Assembly (NCBI GenBank): GCA_035610365.1
Contig: CM069437.1
Span: forward strand, 30,213,507-30,277,506
Reading direction: 5' to 3'
Origin: Aquatica leii
Taxonomy: Eukaryota > Arthropoda > Insecta > Coleoptera > Lampyridae
Length of the DNA stretch: 64,000 bases
In this document: positions 56,783 through 64,000 of the stretch, piece after piece
Numbering within the stretch: the stretch's first letter is position 1
Layout of the letters: each line of letters opens with the position of its first letter
The notes under the pieces: model-generated
What the model was told of the DNA's origin: nothing
Database searches by the model: none
The model's input: only the letters and a program-made list of their open reading frames with translations
Position numbers and translations under genes: made by a program

Positions 56783-58670
56783 ATGGTAGTGGTCTAGCTT
56801 TTTATATACATAATAATATTAGGTATCCAGATATAAATTCTGAAAATAATTCATACTTCGAACAGCTACGGATTTCGTTCAAAGCAAATAGATTGCCAAT
56901 TGCCGTTAGGGTTATCTATCGATCAAGTCGTACAGAATATGATGATTTTTTTAATTCTCTTGAGGACACGTTTATTTCTATAATATCTTGTAGTGATTAT
57001 TTTCTTTGTGTTAGAGATTTCAATATATTTTTTTTAGATTTTCGTAATACTAATACTTTAAAATTTATAGATCTACTAGATACTTATGGATTTAAACAAA
57101 TTGTAAATAAAGCTGCTAGAATTTTCCAACATACGTGTACTCTTATTGATTTAATTAATGTGTCAAATGAAGAATTGGTAAAAGACTGTGGCGTCATACC
57201 TATGCATGAGATCTCAGATCATTTTCTGGTTTTCTGTTCCTTACTGTTTGACAGTTTAGTTAACTATTTTGATACATAAGACTTACCGTAATTTTAAAAG
57301 TTTCAATATTAATGAATTTCACTTACACTTAAGTAGCCTCTCATGGCATCGTCTGTACTATATAAGTGAAATCGGCTCTAAAATCATCTATTTCAGCAAC
57401 AATCTATTAAATCTGTTTGATTTGTGTACACCTATCAGACAGCTCGCTTTACGAAACCTAAAGCTCCTTGGCTATCTATAGACATAAAAAAAACTCATAA
57501 GCAATAAGAATGAAGCTTACTCCAAATTTAAGAAAAGCAAAAGCACAGCCGATTAGAATTGTTATAAACAATTACGTAGCCTTACTACGACTACCGTTAG
57601 CCAAAAAAAAAGAAGTATTTTATTTATTGTATTAAAACCAATAAAATATACTGATGGAGAATTCTTACATTAATGAATATTTACGCTAAAGCATCAATAT
57701 CAATACCTACAGAATTATGTGACGTAAATTAAATTAATGATTACTTTACTAAATAAATAAATAAACTAAACTAAAATCCCTGCTGATTTGGAACTGATAG
57801 ACTTGTTACATATAGTTAATAGTTGTAAAGAAAGAAACTACTTCTTATTAATATGGAAATGCTTATATTTTGCCAATACCCAAAAAGACTAATCCTGAAA
57901 ATCTACAAGACCTTAGATCCATAAGTATCTTACCAGTTCTGTCTAAAATCTTAGAACGGAAATTAGAAAAACAAATAAACGTATATATAAATTTTTATAA
58001 ACTTCTGCCCAAATTTCAATCTGGTATAAGAACTGGCCATAGCTGTTCTACTGCCCTCTCTTGCGTAATAGATGATATCATGACTACAACTGATAACAAT
58101 CTTCTCACTGTTAATGTACTTTTGAACTACTCCAAAGTTTTTGACATGTTAGAACATGACCTATTATTGACAGTTTTACATTATATTGGATTTGATCGTA
58201 CAGCTACCGTTTTCTGTAAAACCAAACTCAACAAATAAAAATAAAAAAACAACATATCAGCAATGAGGAAAATTGTTTCTGATGTTGTACAAGGTTCTAG
58301 GCCTTTTACTGTATATTGTATACACTTCCGATCTTTATCACACTGTCAAAACCTGTAAACATCATTTGTATGCTGACGAAACTCAGTTATATTTCTCATT
58401 TGATCTATCTGGTGTATATGATGCAATCAATAATATTAATAATGATCTGAATAACCTGATTAAGAAATCCAAAAAATTTTGTTTGGCAATAAATGCTTCT
58501 AAATTCGTAGTTATGCTATTTGGCAAAACTCGCATTAAGAGTTTGGTCTTGCCTATTTTAAATATCAATATAGACAATCAAGTGACCCCTGTTAAACAAA
58601 AGTGCAGGAATTTGGAATGTTGTGTACTGTTGCAATACTATCAAAAAACGTGGAAAAATTAGTGCAACGA
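56783..58670 (+). pseudogene. Jockey/CR1-type LINE ORF2, continuation (endonuclease to RT)
   Basis: Starts at the right target duplication (56,783-56,790). SGLAFYIHNNI, IAVRVIYRSSRTEYDDFFNS and FLCVRDFNIFF (56,999-57,030; normally GDFNI) lie in 56,893-57,279, ending with ISDHFLVFC, the Ser-Asp-His motif. The linker follows at 57,269-57,540. RT: FAN..PKKTNPENLQDLRSI and SILPVLSKILERKLEKQI, QSGIRTGHSCSTALSC, LLNYSKVFDMLEHDLL (motif A, usually DYSKAFD), GSR(P)LLYIVYTSDL-like residues near 58,290, and HHLYADETQLYFSFD (58,360-58,404; motif C, usually YADDTQLY). It stops near 58,670, short of the usual C-terminus. Catalytic substitutions and stops show it is dead and older than the RTE insert. Confidence 0.8.
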
Positions 58671-58731
58671 TATGAGTTTATGATCGAGCTAAGCCATCAG
58701 CTTGCCAAACCATGGATGGAACAAAGCATTT

Positions 58732-58862
58732 AAACGCGCATGTCTGGTTGGTTATTTATTATAATAACGCACAAATAGAAGTGCAGCTAAGTAAGAAATG
58801 TGTCTTGTTGATAACATTAGGACGTACTTAAATAATAAATAACTAACTAGACATGAGCGTTT
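58732..58862. mobile_element. foldback MITE-like element
   Basis: The left arm AAACGCGCATGTCTGGTTGG plus TTATTTATTATAA and the right arm (complement AAACGCTCATGTCTAGTTAG plus TTATTTATTATTT) pair over about 32 bp with four mismatches around a 66-bp centre. Target duplications are not clear. It lies directly after the truncated LINE. Confidence 0.65.
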
Positions 58863-59755
58863 CAATACACATAATGTTTTATTGGATTGATCGACAAATT
58901 ACATCGATAAACGCCTAAAATTACCTCTCTTAAATAACCCCATAATAACACATATTTTATAATTTCTGTAACATGCTTGGTTCAAAAGATATAAAGATGT
59001 TTTCATACATCTGCCTAACCTGGTATATACGTATATATGTAATATATGTATGTCTGCATTCTTGAAGTATTATGATTCGTGTTTAATTTTACTTTAGTGC
59101 GTCTGCTAATGTGATATCAGCAAATAACACGTATTTTAAATTTCGATGAATTGAAAAGATTTGCGTAATAAAAAAAGACAGTCAACATTCAGACAGAAAT
59201 ATTTTTTAGAAAATTAAAACACAGGGAAAGCATAGACAAACTTCACATCGACTACTACCAACAATCTCTGCATCTCCACTTTTAACAAAGATTATTTATT
59301 TTCAAGTGAAATTTCTGTAGCGAGGGTACATCTAAAATTTTGGTAAAATGCACCGTAACGAAAAAGAAGGCAACACAGTCGCAGAAAACTATTTTTATTT
59401 AAATTTATTAGGTTGACATTGACATGAACCACTCTAACTTTTAATTCCGTTATGACTATCCAAATGTTTATAAAGCGTTGTTTAATTTTTTTTAATTGCA
59501 GTAAGTAATTCGTATTTTGAAAAATTAATATTTTTAATAAATGTTTTCATAATTTCAATTTGAGCCAATGTTTCTAACAATAAATACTAATAGTAGAATA
59601 GAATAAATAAAAATTAAACAAGCTGATTGACTGAGGAGAAGATTGAAAATTCAACGAATCTATTTATATCTAGAGACATAGAAAAAAAAGGTTTATCATT
59701 GTTAATTGGCGTCATCACATTAATTGGCAAAAATGAGATAAAGTTGTAGATAGTG
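58863..59755. other. unassigned DNA
   Basis: Nothing recognised. Confidence 0.4.
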
Positions 59756-60044
59756 TGGTAAAATGCAGTTTTTATCAAACGAGATTTTCCACAATACGAT
59801 GACTAGGTCGAGAATCATCAGAAACATTGTACAATGAACTATTCAAGCAGCAGTAATAACCAAGTCTTCCACGGCCGGAATCTATACTAAGATAAGAATG
59901 TCTTCTGGGCTTGAACCGTGTCATTGTTGTTGTAACCGAAGTGGCCAACAAAAGCAACCGAAATCTAACTAAGAACTTCTTAAAAGTTAGGTTATTCACT
60001 TCTGAAACAAGCCATAATAAAAACTCTGCAAACGAAAATCCGAG

Positions 60045-60298
60045 TTAGGTAATTAACTTGTGAACCAAGCCAGATTTTAAACTCCGCAGAAGTGACTTAA
60101 GAAGAAATATTCTCCGTATATAAAGAGGATCGTTACGGATAGTTAAGCTCGGCTCTGATTGGGTTACGCTTGATAAGGGGCGTGTTTTAGATAAATGACT
60201 AGTGACCGGGAACCAAAAAGGGGATAGCTCGAAACCATGATAGCAATTGAAGTTATTGGCATGTTTGATGATTTCCATGCTTTCTCGGAATTTCTTGT
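60045..60298 (-). pseudogene. Penelope C-terminal tail
   Basis: After a frameshift at the A-run near 60,300, the frame MEIIKHANNFNCYHGFELSP carries the (R)ExxEIxKHxNNFNxDxG...LSxxW motif that ends Penelope proteins. WFPVTSH and untranslated sequence follow. The 77-codon frame itself runs past the usual end. Confidence 0.75.
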
Positions 60299-61096
60299 TT
60301 AAAAAAATGGAGATTTCGCAATCAACGAAACATTATCAAAATCTATCTTGTGACCTGTAGTAAAATGATGTTTAGCGACCGCAGACTTGGAAGTATACCT
60401 TTTCTTTATACAACGATCATGTTCTGAAATGCGAGTAATAACCGAACGACCGGTTTCACCAATGTAGACTAAACCACAAGAACAAGGAATTTGGTATACA
60501 CCTTGAGATGAAAGTGTAGGAAATTTGTTTTTGGGAAAAAGAAGAATTTGAGAAATTTTGCCTGTCGAGTTAAATATGGGTTTAATACCATTCTTAAGAA
60601 AAAGTTTCCCTATTTGATCTGTAACCTTGTGAATGTAAGGTAAAATGGCCAATTTTCGGTTGGATTTGGGAGTAGAAATGTCCTTTGGTAATCGAGTACG
60701 TAGATGTAGACGACGATTAATAACTCTATGAATATCTCGCTTTACATAACCATTGTTTACTAAGGTTCTAGTAAGATGGCGGAGTTTCCAGTCTAGATTT
60801 TCGGGTTGGCAAATAGAAAAAGCACGATGAATCAAAGATTTATAAACAGAACGTTTCTGTGCAGGATGAGGATGAGACGAACCATGAAGGTATCTGTCCG
60901 TGTGGGTAAGTTTGCGATAAACAGAATGGCCCAGAAGTCCGTTTGGCTTACGAGTCACAAGAACGTTAAGAAACGGAAGAAAACCATTACTTTCAATTTC
61001 CATAGTAAATTTGATATCTAAGTGTTGATTGTTAAGATGATCAAGAAACTTAGACAATTCAAGATGACCATGAGACCAAACAATAAACATCAACAT
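60299..61096 (-). pseudogene. Penelope RT thumb, linker and GIY-YIG endonuclease
   Basis: A 265-codon frame without stops. Residues 1-60 are the RT region after motif C (LSKFLDHLNNQHLDIKFTME, GFLPFLNVLVTRK, YRKLTHTDRYLH). Residues 70-200 are the basic linker with SSHPHPAQKRSVYKSLIHRA. Residues 200-260 are the GIY-YIG nuclease: GVYQIPCSCGLVYIGETGRS has the paired GVY and VYIG motifs, a Cys-x-Cys, then the catalytic-helix Arg in TRISEHDRCIK and HHFTTGHKIDFDNV. The nuclease cuts the target for integration. The frame ends with AKSPFF at a run of A bases. The real C-terminus continues shifted in 60,045-60,278. Confidence 0.9.
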
Positions 61097-61435
61097 ACCT
61101 AAACCACACTTTAGGTTTTAATATTGATGATTCCAAAGCAATCGTTTCAAAGGATTCTATAAAAATGTTAACTACAACAGGTGATAGAGGAGAACCCATA
61201 GCAGCACCAGAAACCTGTTTGTAAAACTTGTTATCAAATTGGAAGTAAGTAAAGGATAGACAATTACTAATAAGAGGAACCAAACTCAAGTCCTTGCCAT
61301 GTTGAGACAGAATCTGTTTGATGATAATAAGCGAATCCTTAATAGGAACTTTAGTAAAAAGTGAAGTAACATCAAAGCTCACGAGAAGATCATGGGGTTC
61401 AATTTTTATAGTGTCTAGACTAGATTAATTTGGTG
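61059..61435 (-). pseudogene. Penelope reverse transcriptase palm
   Basis: From about 61,430: TIKIEPHDLLVSFDVTSLFT (motif A, catalytic Asp), KVPIKDSLIIIKQ, QFDNKFYKQVSGAAMGSPLS followed by PVVVNIFIESFE (motif B region), then VWFRYVD and VYC. Motif C of Penelope RT is YVDD. Here one aspartate is lost together with a frameshift, since the next frame (61,096 downward) resumes MFIVWSHG at the same place. A small deletion has thus hit the active site itself. The missing upstream RT motifs indicate 5' truncation, common for elements copied by target-primed synthesis. Confidence 0.85.
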
Positions 61436-61439
61436 AGTT

Positions 61440-64000
61440 TTATTTACACGTTTAAGTGCTTTAAAAGCTTTGGGTTTTAAGAAAAATAATGAGTGTTGCA
61501 AATTAACGATTTTATCCATAATATAATTAGTAAATGGTAATTGTCTGTATTTATCAAAACTATATGTGACGAAATATTTGTTAAACAGAAAATTTTATGT
61601 TTGAAGCAAAAAATTGACTAATTTCGTAATTAACTATTAAAATTGTCATTCTTGTTTAAAAAAAAATAAACTTACTTTATTTTGTATTTAATTAATTTTT
61701 ATTTAATGCGAACACGGCCGTGCATTAAGTAATTAAGATTTTCCTTTGTTTTTATGTTTCATTTCTTTAAATTTTGTTTTGGTTTTTATGCGCTTATCCA
61801 ATTAACTTTAATTTTTTTTTTACTTTTATGCTTACTGACATTTTTTTAATTTTATTATTTTGAGCTAATTCAAATAGTTTTTTTTGTTTTGAGTGTTCAA
61901 ATAAATGTTAAATGGTTAAATGTAAACGAGCTTTTAATTCTGTCGGCCTTTGCGGTATATGAAATTTTCGTTTATTGCAGAATTTAGTAAGATGCACTCT
62001 ATTAAGTCCATTTAGAGTGTATTCTTCACAAGCGGGCTTGTTTTTGGCAAGAACCAGAAGTTCATTAAACTTTAGACTTTCCTGGCGCCTTTTTTATTGT
62101 GTTTTTTGTTGAGTTTTCTAGACAATCACGGAATTTTGATTATAACCCACTCCGTCTTGACTGAGCACCGGCATAACTCAGTTTATGTTACTTTATTTTA
62201 GGCAAGTTTCATTGTTCCAGCTTTTGCACGTAACACAATGTCACATATTTACAATCATCATATGTCGCCCAAAACTCACAACTTTATGCTAAAGAAGTAC
62301 GACAAAAATTTATGAATGACTTTTTCAATGGTGAAGAAATCTCTTGGCAACTTTACTTTGTTAATTTAAAATAAAAGATCGCAGACTTATTGACGTTTTG
62401 TTGTATGTTTTATTAAAGTTAAAATGTGTGTGTAATTTTGATATAATAGTTTCTAAAGTTTTAAAAAAAGGAGCAACGTTATATTTAAAAAAAGTTTTTT
62501 TTGTAATACTTTTTTGTTTTTGTGTAATTGGTTTTTTTAAACATGTGGCATTATTAAGTATTAAATGTGAGTGTTTTTACTGAATAATTTTTTTTTAATA
62601 ATAAACTAGATATATGCTTAGACACGTAAAATCAATCACATTTCGTGCTATTAAAAAGTCTGTGATGTAGGCAATTATGCGTACACGTGTGTTGATACTT
62701 GAGGACAACCACGTGCGCGTTTAATGATTAATTATGTTTGCCTTGGTGGTAAAATAAAAAATAAAATTTTAAAAAAATGCCAATTTAATAATTTTTGTGC
62801 ACTAAATATTTTTGCACTAATAAAATGTAACCGTATTTTAAAATACTTGGAAATCATTTAATTATTCAAGATATGAGTAATCTAATTATATAAATTAAAT
62901 GCCAAAATTTGTATCAAACACACAGACGTTAACAAAATTTTACATTAAATATAGTCGTCATGGTTAAAACACAACGTTTACACAGAAGTTAAAAAAAAAT
63001 AGGAAATGGCACATAACAATTTATTTGATAATTTGTTGTATTTCGAGAGTTACTTAAATACTACAGAAAAATTACTTACAATAAATGTTCTAGATTAAAG
63101 TAGAACCAATATTTTTAATATTTTACAAAAACTGTATATTAACGCTAATAATAATAATACAAAACTTGAAAATATAGTAAATAATTAAACAAATTAAAAA
63201 AAAACTTATTATTTGTTTTAATAAGTTTATATTTAAATGTTTTCTATTAACAACCAATAAAAATAAAATTCACCGATGTATTACGGTTTTAAGATAACAT
63301 TAAAATTGTCAAAAAAAAATCTATTTTACTTTTATAACTTTATAAACAATATTCAAAGTCAAACACTTTATAACAGTTATAGAAAAGTTTCATAATCGAT
63401 ATTGTAGAATCGTTTGCATTTTATTTGAACCAGAAGAATCAAACATTTTTACTTTATAGAAGTTTTTTCCTACTGCATTTTTATTTCTAAAATATACACA
63501 TTAAATATTATTAAAATTAATAATGCACGCTTTGCTATTATTTATTTGATTATTAAAACGTTTTTAACAAGAAAATAACTTATTCTTTAAAGAATTTATA
63601 TTTACTATAAAACTTTTTTGATTTGATTCAAAGGCAAAATAATTGAAAGTTTTTAAATATATTATAAATAAGAAAATTAAACAAAAATGTAAATTTGAAG
63701 ATATTTTGAAATAAAATATAAAAATAAATAATTTTTCTAACAAATAAATTTATATTTTATATTTTTGTTTAATTTATTGTAAAAATCGTTTATGTTTTAC
63801 AAAATTTGGTTTTTAAATTAAGCTTTAATTAATATTTCTTAATTAAAATTCTGAATTTAATAAATTGCGTGGAAATAGTAATTACAACGTTCATTTAAAG
63901 AAAACACACCAATGAGCTCTTAACAAATTTTGTTACAACAATAGTAAACTTATTAAAAAAGCTTCTAAAATCTCTCATTTAAGTTTCGCATTTAATAAAG
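61440..64000. other. unassigned AT-rich DNA
   Basis: Very AT-rich, especially from 62,700 on, with poly-A and poly-T runs. No supported gene, RNA or element. Confidence 0.5.

Larger units (their letters stand above)
59760..61435 (-). mobile_element. Penelope-like element, 5'-truncated, GIY-YIG type
   Basis: The minus strand carries the C-terminal half of a Penelope reverse transcriptase, the linker, a GIY-YIG endonuclease and a 3' region. The upstream part of RT (motifs before A) and any 5' terminal repeat are missing. The GIY-YIG domain identifies the endonuclease-positive Penelope branch found in arthropods. The 3' region to about 59,760 holds the typical (R)EAMEIIKHANNFN tail and untranslated sequence with a CUGAUGA box whose pairing partner is unclear. 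It is a dead copy. Confidence 0.85.

Noticed and set aside
59762..59822. CUGAUGA box followed by GGAAAA on minus in the Penelope 3' region, as a second hammerhead
   Set aside because: The 25 nt between the box and GAAA do not form a stem II, and no helix I is visible. At most it is a decayed relic.
1..64000. Host protein genes, tRNA, rRNA or CRISPR arrays
   Set aside because: Scanned by eye for conserved motifs and repeats. None had support. Short or highly diverged RNA genes could still be missed without a covariance search.

Overview
This is A+T-rich, non-coding animal DNA. It carries retroelement and DNA-transposon families (Jockey, RTE, Ty3/gypsy CsRn1- and mag-type, Penelope, Tc1, piggyBac, pogo/Tigger) whose combination is typical of an arthropod, most likely an insect. 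The species cannot be fixed from the window. I found no host protein gene, rRNA, tRNA or CRISPR array. Every coding stretch I can assign belongs to a mobile element, and all of these are broken to some degree.

Layout. 1-8.6 kb: mostly unassigned AT-rich DNA with two copies of a dispersed non-coding repeat family (called family D here) and a short LINE remnant. 8.6-13.9 kb: an old CsRn1-type Ty3/gypsy element on + with both LTRs. 13.97-14.99 kb: a deleted CsRn1-type fragment on -, abutting another family D copy, followed by a perfect 27-bp hairpin. 18.9-23.6 kb: two related long LTR-like units, each followed by a primer-binding-site-like sequence. 24.1-25.4 kb: a nearly full-length dead Tc1 element. 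25.7-26.8 kb: family D. 27.8-30.1 kb: two overlapping Jockey LINE fragments with a Tc1 end between them. 30.25-34.93 kb: a mag-like Ty3/gypsy element on - with two identical 186-bp LTRs and a 5-bp target duplication, inserted in a family D copy. 35.3-36.2 kb: piggyBac remnant. 37.3-38.0 and 42.7-43.6 kb: family D. 41.8-42.1 kb: LINE tail. 43.6-44.9 kb: Tigger-like transposase remnant. 44.9-52.7 kb: mostly unassigned, with a GC-richer stretch at 47.6-49.2 kb. 52.7-58.7 kb: a nested cluster. 59.8-61.4 kb: a 5'-truncated Penelope-like element with a GIY-YIG domain. 61.4-64 kb: AT-rich, nothing assigned.

The most interesting object is at 52,685-53,322: a small non-coding unit flanked by a 13-bp direct repeat. 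It is built from a 342-bp tandem monomer and an inverted copy, and its minus strand carries a complete type I hammerhead self-cleaving ribozyme. All core residues are present and helix I is perfectly paired. It looks like an animal retrozyme or a Penelope terminal repeat. Just downstream, an RTE element (53,619-56,782, 8-bp target duplication) has inserted into the endonuclease domain of another LINE, whose reading frame resumes exactly after the insertion.

The window reads as a transposon graveyard with at least one very recent arrival (the mag-like element). The domains work only within each element: gag-protease-RT-RNase H-integrase for LTR elements, endonuclease-RT for LINEs, RT plus GIY-YIG for Penelope, and DDE transposases for DNA transposons.
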